60,000 nucleotides of DNA, taken from positions 4,094,001 to 4,154,000 of the forward strand of contig OX442319.1 of assembly GCA_949358305.1 (NCBI GenBank), read 5' to 3'. Made by a program: the position numbers and the translations under genes. The stretch is from Strigamia acuminata. Taxonomy: Eukaryota > Arthropoda > Chilopoda > Geophilomorpha > Linotaeniidae. Of the stretch, positions 30,935 through 41,594 are shown piece by piece; the first letter of the stretch is position 1, and every line of letters starts with the position of its first letter. The notes below the pieces were generated by a model. It saw only the letters and a program-made list of their open reading frames with translations, searched no databases and had not been told where the DNA came from.

Positions 30935-33729
30935 GCAAACGATTGTGTCATGCAAACGAGCGAACAATCGACAAGATGACCAACAAGGAATTGGTTTACG
31001 GGTTGGAGTACAACAATGCACCATTGGAGAAGTGCACCGCGTGCGTACTCGGAAAAATGACAAAGAGCCCGTACAAACGAATCAACGAGAAGCAATCAAG
31101 CGATGTTTTGCAACTAATACACATGGATTTGATTGGACCATTCAAGACACCATCCATGGGAGGAAGCAGGTACGCTTTTGTAATTACTGAAGACTTCACG
31201 CGCAAGAAGTTTGCTTATTTCATGAGCGAGAAATCTCAAACATTTGATTTCTTCAAGTCATTTAAAGCAATGGCTGAAAAGCAAACGGGGAACAAATTAA
31301 AGCGAATTAGAAGCGACAATGGAGGCGAGTTTGTCAACGAGAATTTTAAACGTTTATGCAACGATGAAGGCATATTGCACGAGCTCACGGTGCCATTCAA
31401 TGCAGCCAGCAACGGCATTGCGGAGCGTGCGAATCGAACGCTCGTAGAAGCGACACGGACATTACTTTTGGAATCGGGCCTACCGCAAATATTTTGGGCC
31501 GAAGCATTTTCAACGTCAATACACGTAAAAAATCGAACTTTGACGAAACCAAATGGGGATTTAGTTCCAGAAGAAATGTGGATGAAGCGCAAGCAATCAA
31601 TAAAACATCTTCGAGTTTTTGGTTGTGAGGCTTTCCTGCACATCCCAGCAGAGAAGAGGCAAAAGCTTGATCAAAAAGCAAAGCACGGAATATTCGTGGG
31701 ATACTCGACGGATAGAAAAGCATTTAGGATTTACGTCCCAGCCGAAAAGAAAATACAAGAAGATAGAACAGTGGAATTTAATGAAGAAATTCGAGGGGCG
31801 GACATCTTTAATTTGACAAAACCGGACGAAAATAGGCGTTTTTGTCAAGAATACGAAGACGAAGCAATTGTTGAAGCAAATGATAATGATGACGACAATG
31901 CTCAACGACCAGCAGTGATTGCTGAAGACGCGCAGCCGAATCCACAACAGGTACAACCGGCGCAGGTTGGCAGACCTCGGGGATCAACACAAGCCGTGCT
32001 CGAGCAGCGACACGCGGAACAAATGGAGCAGCGTGAGCGACAATTGCAACAAGAAGGTGTACGACGATCACAGCGCATCGCAGCACAACATGAAGCAGTA
32101 AATGCAGCGGTTGAAGCGGCGAATGTAGCATTCGAAGGCGTTGACGACTTATTTACACCGGAAACATACGAGCAAGCAACAAATTGTGACGACAAAGAGA
32201 AGTGGATAGCGGCGATGGATAGTGAAATAGATTCATTGCACGTGAACAATGTTTGGACATTAGTAAAGAAGGAAAAGCAAATGACTACGATAAAGAGCAA
32301 ATGGATTTATCGGATAAAACTCAACGTAGACAGGAGCGTAAATAAATACAAGGCAAGATTGGTGGCAGTGGGGTATTCCCAGAGAGCAGGCATAGATTAC
32401 ACGGAAACTTTCTCGCCAGTTGTAAGAGTCGAATCACTCCGCATCATTTTATTCATGGTGGCCAAGCACAAATTGATGACGCGTCAGTTTGACATAAAAA
32501 CAGCCTACCTGTACGGCCTGATTGATGAAACGATTTTCATGGAGCAGCCAGAGGGATATGAACAGAAGGACTTGATTTGCAGATTTGAACGAAGCCTGTA
32601 CGGCCTGAGACAATCAGGGAGATGTTGGAACGAGAGACTGGACACGGAATTGCAGAAAATTGGCCTGACACCACTAATCAACGACAGGTGTGTGTATATT
32701 TACAAGAGAAAAAATGACTTTATTATTCTGGGGGTGTACGTAGATGACATTTTGGCAGCGTTTACTAGTAAAAAAATATTGGACCGGATTCTAAAGAAGA
32801 TAAAACGAGTTTTTGAAATTGTTGACTTGGGGGAAGTGCATTTTCTTTTGGGAATGGAAATTTCGATAATGGACAACGGAATTCTAATTGGTCAACAAAA
32901 ATACATAAACGATGTTTTGAAGAGATACGAGCTGATGGACGGAGTCACTGCAAGCACACCAATGGCTACTGGACAAGACTTAGATGATTTTGAGAAATCA
33001 AAAAGAGTTGACCAGCAACTTTATCAGCAAATGATAGGATCGCTGATGCACGTGATGATAATATCACGACCGGACATATCATTCGCAATAAGTGCGTTGT
33101 CAGCATATTCAAGAGATCCGCGCCAATTACACTTCAGAGCGGTCAAACGAGTGATGCGATATCTGAAGAAGACGATTGAGATGCGATTGTTTTTCTCAAA
33201 TGAGGAGGGGAAATTACAAGGATTTGCGGACGCAAGCTGGAACGTCACCCAAGATGCAAAATCACATACAGGGATGATAGTAAAAATTGGATCAACAACA
33301 ATAACGTGGAAAACCAAAAAACAACGATTAGTCGCGATGTCATCGACAGAAAGCGAGATATTGGCCATCTGCGAATTGCTGAAATCCATAAAATGGGCAC
33401 GAGACTTTTTGAGTGAAGTGGGCGAAGGAAGCTGTGTGCAAAGAAGAGTACCAATCTTCACGGACAGTCAACCAGCAATGCAGATTTTGTGCGGTTCGAA
33501 CCAGTTTGGACGAACCAAACACATGAATCGTCACTTGATGTTCATAAGGGACGAGATAAAACTGGGCAACATTGAATTAATCCATTTACCAACAGGTGAC
33601 ATGATTGCTGATTTCCTGACGAAAGCGGTCGCGAAAGACAAATTCATGGAGGGACGCGACGGCGTGAGTCTGAGAGGAGAAGTTAAGATAAACGAGGACG
33701 AAGAGAAGAACGAAGACGAAGACAAATAG
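30935..33729 (+). CDS. Copia integrase, reverse transcriptase and RNase H part
   Basis: The open frame extends upstream to 30895, but homology begins near KRLCHANERTIDKM. Integrase: the zinc-binding H-H-C-C region (CTACVLGK) and catalytic D-D-E (IHMDLIGPF, RSDNGGEF, GIAERANRTL). RT: FDIKTAYLYGLIDE and YVDD (ILGVYVDDILAAF). RNase H: GFADASW, STESEI, TKHMNRH and ADFLTKAV. All hallmark residues are visible. The frame differs from that of gag-protease, so the polyprotein is broken at about 30930-30940. Confidence 0.9.
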
Positions 33730-34557
33730 TTTTAAGTTCGAAATAATATTTTATTCATGTTTTTTGTTTTTGTTTTCGAATTTCATTGAATGTTAGTTTT
33801 AGTTTTTCTTAATTCATTTTAAAACTTATAAAAATTTGTAAGGAGGGTTTGTTAGATTTAATCTATTGTTACAAATTGTCAATAGTTTTAACGTTATCAA
33901 ATGTGTGAACGTTGCAACAATTGAATTGTTGTAAAATTACCGTAAAGTAAAGACGTGTTTTATGTTTCATCCTACCGTGTGCAACTCTCATTTCATTACT
34001 TGGACATTCGAAATCTTTGTGGAACCGAATAGGAACCAACAAAATCGTCAATTTAGTCGCCCTGCAAATCCTAGATGTAATTCCACGGACGCAGAATTAT
34101 TTAGAAATTAATTAAATTTTTATTTTATTTAATTAGTTTGATTATTTTGATTACTGATTCATGATAACCAGTTGACTGATTTACCTGATTCAGCTTGTCT
34201 GAAGTAGTTGACTAAACTAGATGCCAGTTTTAATTGGCTGCCAAAAATTGCGTCCTGTGTGTACAATTTAACTGGTTTACGCAATTTACTAATTCAGCAC
34301 AACCAGCTAGGCGAAATTAACGCTGATATTGGGGAGTTAAACCGGTTAGAAGAAGTGGTAAATGCATCACAAAAGCCGGAAAAGAAGTATGCTATATCAA
34401 ATTTTGTTTTTAGAGGATTTCCTCTGGTTAAATATTGCTTGATTTCAATGAAAAATACACGTGGTTGTCATCATCGATAAACGACTGAAGTTTATTCTTG
34501 TAATTTCCGTTTTATTTTTTTTTCTTTTCGAGTCTAAATGTAAGAAAGACACAATGT

Positions 34558-35206
34558 CTACGTAACGAATGCATAATAAATAAATGCTCCCACCCATTGA
34601 AATACGACATACACGACAGACACGATGTAAACACTTTTGTGACAATAATTTTCAGCCGTTTCATTCATCAACTCAGGCATCTTAAGTTTGCACAACAAGA
34701 CACTACCTACAAGAAAATGAAAAGAAATTCGATGTTTTAGAAGAGAATGAAAAATGCAAACAAAACAAAGCAGAAACCAACCTGATATAAGGCAAAATAT
34801 TTTTCCTAAATAGACTGCATATTCAAATAGAGTGTAGCTACTACCACCGTCTTGAAATCCCCTTTTGAGTCTGTTGAGGTTGTGCATAGTAGTGGAAATG
34901 CCCGCTGCTAACATAAATTGCGGCAGTTTCGATTCAGCTGGACATTCATACAGGAAGCTGTAACCTGCAACGTGCAAATTAAATGGATAATTAATTGCGC
35001 TCATTGAAATGCTGGATTTTGGAATCAATGGTTGCATTTGATTAGGCGAATTGTTGATGGCTGCAACGGCTGTTTTACTCGTTTTTTGTCTTACCCGCGA
35101 TGATCAAAATTATTGGAAATCCAATAGAATTAAAAATTAATAAAAGCGCAGATGTCGCGAATTTCATTACGTTTAGTGCATAGAACTTATCACTGCTAAG
35201 AGACAT
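34558..35206 (-). CDS. TMEM272-like four-helix membrane protein T1
   Basis: Three exons: 35206-35095, 34964-34782, 34706-34558; 444 nt, 147 aa. Exon 1 holds the first membrane helix, exon 2 the loop YECPAESKLPQFM, helix 2 and most of helix 3, exon 3 the conserved NETAENYC and helix 4. This spacing of a CP loop after helix 1 and an NYC box before helix 4 resembles the poorly characterised TMEM272-like family; function unknown. The start Met follows ACCAAC. T1 is one of the more diverged copies (ends YYAFVT), and its upstream TATA-like site is altered (TTTATGT on the plus strand). Confidence 0.7.
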
Positions 35207-35454
35207 GTTGGTTGCACTTTATAATATGATGAAATCGTAACGCTGCAGCCATTTATGTGTGTTGTTATTAGGCAACAATCGACTCATTTCGCAACCGCGT
35301 GCCAACATAATTGTCGTTTCATTTCCGGTATTTATGGAACTTCTGTCTATTGTTTGGTGTAAATATTATGCGTGTTAAATTCTCTCTTTTGTTGTTAGTG
35401 TGCCATTTATCATAATTCAGAATAAGGTTGAATTAAAATCGCAAAGAAAATGGA

Positions 35455-35671
35455 AATGCGCAATTAAACACGAAATTACAATGTGTCAAACAGTGAAGCC
35501 TACCCCGAGAAGCGCCCCGATGCACCGGGGCACCACATGGGTCAATTCATGTGCGGAAAAGCAAGAGCATATGGTGTTAATTACGGATTATACTGTGGGT
35601 GTAATACTATTTGGTTTCCAGTTATTCTGAATGAAAATTCTGATGCAATCTGCAGCAAAAATGGAAATTAA
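35455..35671 (+). other. Conserved open segment divergent from T1 (block B start)
   Basis: A frame beginning SNSEAYPEKRPDAPGHHMGQ and continuing MCGKARAYGVNYGLYCGCNT to a stop at 35671. The same frame recurs at 37405 (SNSEAHPEKRPDALGHHM), where it meets a TGA, and its first half recurs in later units. No ATG in this frame and no family recognised. It may be an exon of a former gene that was amplified with the array. Confidence 0.3.
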
Positions 35672-35679
35672 TGAATTGC

Positions 35680-35916
35680 AGTTTATCAATTGGCATGGAC
35701 CACTGTAGCGATTTTAAGCGCTGGATACAAGGTTCGATTTGGGTTTAATTTGTCACTTACCATGTCAAATTTGATTCCGAAAAGGGCGGATAAGACAAAG
35801 AGGTTTTGAGTTATTTTCCGACATTGAGAAATATCCTATTATTAAATTCGTGGTTCCCCTGACCATGAGACGACCGACCGCCACTCCCGAATATCAATAT
35901 ATTATCCAAACAAGAA
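35680..35916. repeat. Spacer with R1 3' end abutting LRR fragment L2
   Basis: 35850-35897 carries the R1 terminal block (CCCCTGACCATGAGACGACC). As at 29163, the R1 end is followed within about 25 bp by the same LRR leader, so the junction predates the duplication of units 1 and 2. Confidence 0.45.
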
Positions 35917-36345
35917 GTGAAATCTTTTTCCTACTCAATGGACGAAACGGATGACAATAATAAGTGGTGGGACCAAGTGGATTTAAGAGGCTTAAATCTC
36001 GCAAATAACCAAATCACGAAAATCTCTTGCGAAATCGTCAACTTAGTCGCCCTGCAAGTCCTAGATGTAATTCCATGGTCGCAGAATTATTTAGAAATCG
36101 ATTAAATTTTTATTTTGTTTAATTATTTTTATTATTTTGATTACAGATTCGTGATAACCAGTTGACTGATTTACCTGATTCAGCTTGTCTGAAGTAGTTG
36201 ACTAAACTCGATGTCAGTTTTAATCGGCTGCCAAAAATTCCGTCCTGTGTGTACAGTTTGACCGGTTTACGCACTTTACTGCTTCAGCACAACCGGCTGG
36301 GCGAAATTAACCCCGATATTGGGGAGTTAAACAGGTTAGAAGAAG
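35917..36345 (+). pseudogene. Lrrc40: LRRC40-like fragment L2
   Basis: Exon a (35938-36068) encodes MDETDDNNKWWDQVDLRGLN and LANNQITKISCEIVNLVALQ with a GTAATT donor. Exon b starts after ATTACAG at about 36149 (IRDNQLTDLPDS) and has TAG in CLK*LT, then LDVSFNRLPKIPSCVYSLTG, LGEINPDIGELNRLEEV and a GTAAAT donor. It is the best-preserved two-exon copy, but the stop disables it. Confidence 0.7.
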
Positions 36346-36438
36346 TGGTAAATAGATCACAAAAGCCGGAAAAGAAGTTTTAATTTTAATTTTTAATTTG
36401 TGGTTTTTTTTTTCTTTTCCAGTCTAAATGTAACCAAA

Positions 36439-37125
36439 TCACAATTTCAGTACATAATAAAATAATCCTCTCACCAATTGGAATAAGACATACGCGCCAG
36501 ACCACGCGTAAGCTCTTATGTGACAATAATTTTCAGCCGTTTCATCCAGAAACTCAGGCATCCTAATTTGAATCAACGAGAGAATAACTACAAGAAAATT
36601 AAAAGAAATTCAATGTTTAGAAGAGAATGAAAAATGCAAACAAAACAAAGCAGAAACCAACTTTGTATAAGGTACAATATTTTGACTGAATAGACTGTAT
36701 TATCAAAACTAGTGTAGCGACCACCAAAACCACCGACTTGATATACCCTTTTGAGTCTGTTGAGGGTGCGCATAATAGTGAAAATGCCCGATGCTAACAT
36801 CAATTTCGGCAGTTTTGAATCAGCTGGACATTCATGGAAGTGGGTATAACCTGCAACGTGCAAATTAAATGGATAATTAATTGCGCTCATTGCGATGCTG
36901 GATTTTGGAATCGATGTTTGCATTTGATTTCAAAATTCAGTTTTCACTCAGGTGACGACTTGGTGATGGCTGCAACGGCTGTTTTAATCTTTTTTTTGTC
37001 TTACCAGAATTGATCGACATTATTGGAAAAAAAATTGAATCAAGAATTAATAAAAACTCAGGTGTCGCGTTTGCTATTAGGTATAGTGCTGCATACAGGC
37101 AGAGCTTATAACCGCTAAAACACAT
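36439..37125 (-). CDS. TMEM272-like four-helix membrane protein T2
   Basis: Exons 37125-37005, 36850-36662, 36587-36439; 459 nt, 152 aa. Begins MCFSGYKLCLYAALYLIANA; loop HECPADSKLPKLM; NYC box DETAENYCHIRAYAWSGAYV. The exon 2 donor reads CAAA|GTTGGT instead of the usual CAG|GTTGGT, and the C-terminus ends FYYVLKL. A TATA box lies 46-51 bases upstream of the ATG (minus strand, 37176-37171). The tail faces L2, with about 90 bp between. Confidence 0.7.
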
Positions 37126-37170
37126 GTTGGTTTCATTTTATAATATGATGAAATCATAACGCTGCAGCCG

Positions 37171-37176
37171 TTTATA
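37171..37176 (-). promoter_or_regulatory. TATA box of the T-gene family (shown for T2)
   Basis: GATATAAACGG on the minus strand lies about 36-51 bases before the ATG in T2 (37171-37176), T3 (39047-39052), T4 (41383-41388), T5 (45266-45271) and T7 (50011-50016), within a conserved block that also has GCTGCAGCGTTATGATTTCA in most copies. T1 is altered and T6 has lost the block. Position fits a core promoter with a 5' UTR of roughly 15-20 bases. Confidence 0.55.
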
Positions 37177-37682
37177 TCTGTTGTTATTAGGCAGCAATCG
37201 ACTCCATTTTGCAACCTCGTGCTAACGTAATTGTAATTTCATTTCCGGTATTTATGGAACTGCCGTCTATTGTCTGGTGTAAAAATTATGTGTGTTAATT
37301 TTTCTCTCTTGTTGCTAGTGTGGCATTTATTATCATTCAGAATAAGATTGAATTAAAATCGCAAAGAAAATGGAAATGTGCAATTAAACAGGAACTTACA
37401 ACGTGTCAAACAGTGAAGCCCATCCCGAGAAGCGCCCCGATGCACTGGGCCACCACATGAGTGAATTCATGTGCGGAAGAGGAAAAGCGTGTAGTGTTAA
37501 TTACGGATTATACTGTGGGTGAAAGTTTCCAGTTATTCTGAATGAAAATTCTGATGCAATCTGCAGCAAGAATGGAATTTAATGAATTGCATATTAATTG
37601 CAGTTTATCAATTGGCATGGACCACTGTGGCGATTTTAAACGCTGGATATAATGTTCGATTTTGGGGATATCCAAAGCCAAT

Positions 37683-38072
37683 AATAAGTGGTGGGACCAA
37701 GTGGATTTAAGAGGCTTAAATCTCGCAAATAACCAAATCACGAAAATCTCTTGTTGAAATCGTCAATTTAGTCGCCCTGCAAGTCCTAGGTGTAATTCCA
37801 TGGTCGCAGCATTATTTAGAAATTGATTAAATTTTTATTTTGTTTAATTATTTTAATTATTTTGATTACAGATTCGTGGTAACCAGTTGAATGATTTACC
37901 TGATTCAGCTTGTCTGAAGTAGTTGACTAAACTAGATGCCAGTTTTAATCGGCTGCCAAAAATGCCGTCCTGTGTGTACAGTTTGACCGGTTTACGCACT
38001 TTACTGCTTCAGCACAACCAGCTGGGCGACATTAACGCCGATATTGGAGAGTTAAACCGGTTAGGAGAAGTG
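37683..38072 (+). pseudogene. Lrrc40: LRRC40-like fragment L3
   Basis: Exon a begins abruptly at NKWWDQVDL after unrelated upstream DNA and has a one-base insertion near 37754 (TCTTGTTGAAATC versus TCTTGCGAAATC). Exon b after GATTACAG (37869) has the CLK*LT stop, then LDASFNRLPKMPSCVYSLTG and LGDINADIGELNRLGEV. The stop shared by L1-L3 shows these three copies have a common ancestor. Confidence 0.65.
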
Positions 38073-38307
38073 GTGAATGCATCACAAAAACCGAAAAAGA
38101 AGTTTGCTAAATTAAATTTTGTTTTTGGAGGATAGTGATATAAACATTTCCGCTGGTTTACATGTAAACAATGAAATTCATATTTCATATTGCGTGATTT
38201 CAATGAAAAACACACCTGGTTGTCATCATCTCAAAACGATTGAAGTTTATTCATGGAATTTCCATTTTATTTTATTTTTAATTTGTGGGTGTTTTGTCTT
38301 TTCCAGT

Positions 38308-39001
38308 CTAATTGTAACCAAAGCCCAATAGCGGTACATAATAAAAAGATTCTTTCACCAATTGGAATAAGACATACGCGACAGACGCGACGTAAGCTTT
38401 TTCGTGACAATAATTTTCAGCCGTTTCATTCAGAAACTCAGGCATCCTAACTTGAATCAACTTGAGAATAACTACAAGAAAATTAAAAGAAATTCAATGT
38501 TTAGAAGAGAATGAGAAATGCAAACAAAACAAAGCAGAAACCAACTTTGCATAAAGCACAATATTTTGACTGAATAGACTCTCTTATCAAAACTAGTGTA
38601 GCGACCACCAAAACCACCGACTTGATATACGCTTTTGAGTCTGTTGAGGGTGCGCATAGTAGTGAAAATGCCCGATGCTAACATCAATTTCGGCAGTTTC
38701 GAAACAGCTGGACATTCATGGAAGTGGGTATAACCTGCAACGTGCAAATTAAACGGATAATTGCGCTCATTGCGATGCTGGATTTTGGAATCGATGTTTG
38801 CATTTAATTTCAAAATTCAGTTTTCATTCTGTTGACGAATTGGTGATGGCTGCAACGGTTGTTTTAATCTTTTTTTGTCTTACCAGAATTGATCAAAATT
38901 ATTGGAAAAACAATAGAATCAACAATAAATAGCAGCGCAGATGTCGCGATTTTCACTACATTTAGTGCATACAGGCAGAACTTATAACTGCTAAGACACA
39001 T
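38308..39001 (-). CDS. TMEM272-like four-helix membrane protein T3
   Basis: Exons 39001-38884, 38734-38546, 38471-38308; 471 nt, 156 aa. Begins MCLSSYKFCLYALNVVKIAT; loop HECPAVSKLPKLM; NETAENYCHEKAYVASVAYV; ends LLGFGYN. Exon 2 is nearly identical to that of T2, including GGFGGRYTSF. TATA box at 39052-39047 (minus strand). Intact frame and canonical splice sites. Confidence 0.7.
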
Positions 39002-39284
39002 TTTGGTTTCATTTTATAATATGATGAAATCATAACGCTGCAGCCGTTTATATCTGTTGTTATTAGGCAGCAATCGACTCCATTTCGCAACCTCGTGCCA
39101 ACGTAATTGTCGTTTCGTTTCCGGTGTTTGTGGAACTGCCGTCTATTGTTTGGTGTAAAAGTTATGTGTGTTAGTTTCTCTCTCTTGTTGTTAGTGTGGC
39201 ATTTATCATCATTTAGAATAGGATTGAATTATAATCGCAAAAAAAATGGAAATGCGCAATTAAACACGAACTTACAGCGTGTCA

Positions 39285-39835
39285 AACAGTGAAGCCCATT
39301 CCGAGAAGCGCCCCGATGCACTAGTTGACCACTTGGTCCAAACGTCCGTCTGCGAAGTGCAGGGCCATTTTGAAACTAATTAGGAATTTTCCAGCTTTTT
39401 TTTTCGCCGTGGAATAGTTCCACGCCCTACCGTCTCATCGATATGCTCGGATGGGGCAAAACTTCCCTTTGATCAATGGTAAACAAGGGCAAGTTGAAGA
39501 ACACTTGATTATTGCGCCAATCTCGTCGCGAGAAGCATTTAACTAGTGAATCGCTCGCTAGATTGCAGTAGTACCTCGTTCAATCCAAATTGTTAGAAAT
39601 CCTCATGTAAATCTGTAAAATCTTTAAATTATTCAGTGACATATGGAAAACAACAACAGTGTCTACATCTGTGGCTAATTAGAAGAACGACGAAGCTAAA
39701 ATAAAAATAAAAATAAAATAAAAATTGTCAATTTGTAACGAATATTAAAATTAAAGAGCACCTAAACAATTTTAATTATGAAATTTGATTGTCCATCCTA
39801 TCGTGTTTGAAATAAAGTATCAGTTGTTCCGTTCA
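39285..39835 (+). repeat. Block B of unit 3
   Basis: Starts GAAGCCCATTCCGAGAAGCG and contains TTGACCACTTGGTCCAAACG, GTTCCACGCCC-ACCGTCTCATCG and AACTAGTGAATCGCTCGCTA. The same block recurs near 41610, 45490 and 47890, and in part near 50045. No gene recognised. Confidence 0.6.
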
Positions 39836-39949
39836 CATTGTCGTACACACTCCTTCAGCAGTACATAACTTGTAGAAGACAAGTCAAGGTTAAGTTGCAT
39901 TTTGCATATAGTTGTTTTATTTTGGATTTGAAATTTGTAATGCTATGTA

Positions 39950-40198
39950 ACACCGCAGGATCTCAGTGTAGGTCAGTCTCGTCTAGGGGTTCTTGTAGCG
40001 GTCTTGTTAGGGATGGCTGCATCGCATCGGGAAATGGACCTGAGACACCATTCATACCCCTGGACAACAATAAAGCTATTCAATAACTAAACCTGTGTTT
40101 CTGGCTGTATTTCGGTAATAATCTCATCGTATGTGTTGCGTCCAGCGTCCCGTGGCCCTCCCCTGACCACATAGCGTCCGTCCGAGCACTCACGAATT
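39950..40198 (+). repeat. R1 3' half upstream of LRR fragment L4
   Basis: Contains CCCCTGGACAACAATAAAG, CCGTGGCCCTCCCCTGACCA and a final CACTCA. It is joined directly to intron sequence of the LRR fragment (AATTGATTAAATTTTTATT), so exon a of L4 has been replaced. Confidence 0.45.
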
Positions 40199-40460
40199 GA
40201 TTAAATTTTTATTTTATTTAATTATTTTGATTATTTTGTTTATAGATTCATGATAACCAGTTGAGAGATTTACCTGATTCAATGGCTTGTCTGAAACAGT
40301 TGACTAAACTAGATGTCAGTTTTAATCGGCTGCCAAAAATTCCCGTCCTGCGTGTAAAATTTGATTGGTTTACGCACTTTACTGCTTCACTTTACTGGGC
40401 GAAATTAACGCCGATATTGGAGAGTTAAAGCGGTTAGAAGAAGTGGTAAATGCATCACAA
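40199..40460 (+). pseudogene. Lrrc40: LRRC40-like fragment L4 (exon b only, frameshifted)
   Basis: Encodes NQLRDLPDSMACLKQLTKLD without the stop found in L1-L3, but an extra C at about 40344 and a deletion around 40388 (QHN lost) break the frame. The acceptor is TTTATAG. Clearly non-functional. Confidence 0.65.
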
Positions 40461-40680
40461 AAGCCGGAAAAGACGTTTGCTAAATTAAATTTTGTTTTTG
40501 GAGGATAGTGATATAAACATTTCCGCTGGTTTAAATGTAAACAATCAAAGTCATATTTCATATTGCGTGATTTCAATGGAAAACACACCTGGTTGTCATC
40601 ATCTCGAAACGATTGACGTTTTTTCATGTAATTTCCGTTTTATTTTATTTTTAATTTGTCGGTTTTTTTTCTTTTCCAGT

Positions 40681-41343
40681 CTAATTGTAACCAAAGCACA
40701 ATCCCGGTAAATAAAAAAAAAATGCTTTCGCCCATTGGTATAAGACATACGCGACAGACACGGCGTAAGCTTTTTCTTGACAATAATTTTCAGCCGTTTC
40801 ATCCAGAAACTCAGCCGTCCTCAGTTTGATCAACAAGAGATTAACTACAAGAAAATTAAAAGAAATTCGATGTTTAGAAGAGAATGAAAAAAGCAAACTA
40901 AACAAAGCAGAAACCAACCTGGTATAAAGAACATTATTCTGACTAGATAGAGTATAATTATAACTAGAACTATATCGTATCTATCACCGACTTGAAATAT
41001 CCTTTTGAGTTGGCTGAGTTCGCTGAGTTTATGTATAATATTGGAAATGCCCGCTGCTATCATCAATTCCGGCAGATTCGGATCAGCTGGACATTCATGC
41101 AAGAAGGTATAACCTGCAACGTGCAAATTAAATGGATAATTGCGCTCATCGGGATGTTTGCATTTGATTTCAAAATTCAGTTTTCACTCGGTGATGGCTG
41201 CAACGGATGTTTTAATCTTATTTTGTCTTACCAGAATTGATCAAAATTATTGGAAATCCAATAGAATTAAAAATCATAAAAAGCGCGGCTGCCGCGATTA
41301 TCATTAGGTTTAGTGCAAACCGGCATAACTTATTAAGAGGCAT
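40681..41343 (-). CDS. TMEM272-like four-helix membrane protein T4
   Basis: Exons 41343-41232, 41113-40919, 40844-40681; 471 nt, 156 aa. Begins MPLNKLCRFALNLMIIAAAA, two residues shorter than the MPLNGYK copies. Loop HECPADPNLPELM; exon 2 has two SEL/SQL units before KRIFQVGDRYD; NYC box DETAENYCQEKAYAVSVAYV; ends GLCFGYN. A TATA box lies 40-45 bases upstream (minus strand, 41388-41383). Confidence 0.7.
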
Positions 41344-41594
41344 GTTGGTTGCACTTTATATTTCATCATATAGCTGCAGCCGTTTATATCTGTTGTTATT
41401 AGGCCGAAATCGACTCCATTTCGTAACCTCGTGCCAACGTAATTGTCGTTTCATTTCCGGTATTTATGGAACTGCCGGCTATTGACTCTGTCTATTGTTT
41501 GTTGTGAAAAATTGTGTGTGTTAAATTCTCTCTCTTGTTGTTAGTGTGACATTTATCATCATTGAGAATAAGATTGAATTAAAATCGCAAACCA

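Larger units (their letters stand above)
29306..34041 (+). mobile_element. Ty1/copia LTR retrotransposon, complete but frameshifted
   Basis: The element is 4736 bp. LTRs lie at 29306-29513 (208 bp) and 33850-34041 (192 bp); they begin TGTTAG, end CCAACA, and differ by one indel region of 16 net bases. Five-base duplication AAATC lies at 29301-29305 and 34042-34046. The primer-binding site TGGTAGCAGAG (29516-29526) is complementary to the 3' end of animal initiator tRNA-Met. A purine tract AAGGAGGG precedes the 3' LTR. The near-identical LTRs indicate a young insertion. Confidence 0.95.
29190..34480 (+). pseudogene. Lrrc40: LRRC40-like leucine-rich-repeat fragment L1, split by a copia element
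   Basis: The first exon part (about 29211-29305, KWWDQVDLSRLNLANNQITK) matches the start of LRRC40-type proteins. The copia element interrupts it after CEI; the frame resumes at 34042 with VNLVALQILD and a GTAATT donor. The second exon (from about 34158) has lost its AG acceptor and carries a TAG in CLK*LT, then continues LDASFNWLPKIASCVYNLTG and LGEINADIGELNRLEEV. A pseudogene by three independent lesions. Confidence 0.7.

Noticed and set aside
31236-32300. Minus-strand open frames within the copia element
   Set aside because: They overlap the pol domains antisense and have no recognisable motifs.
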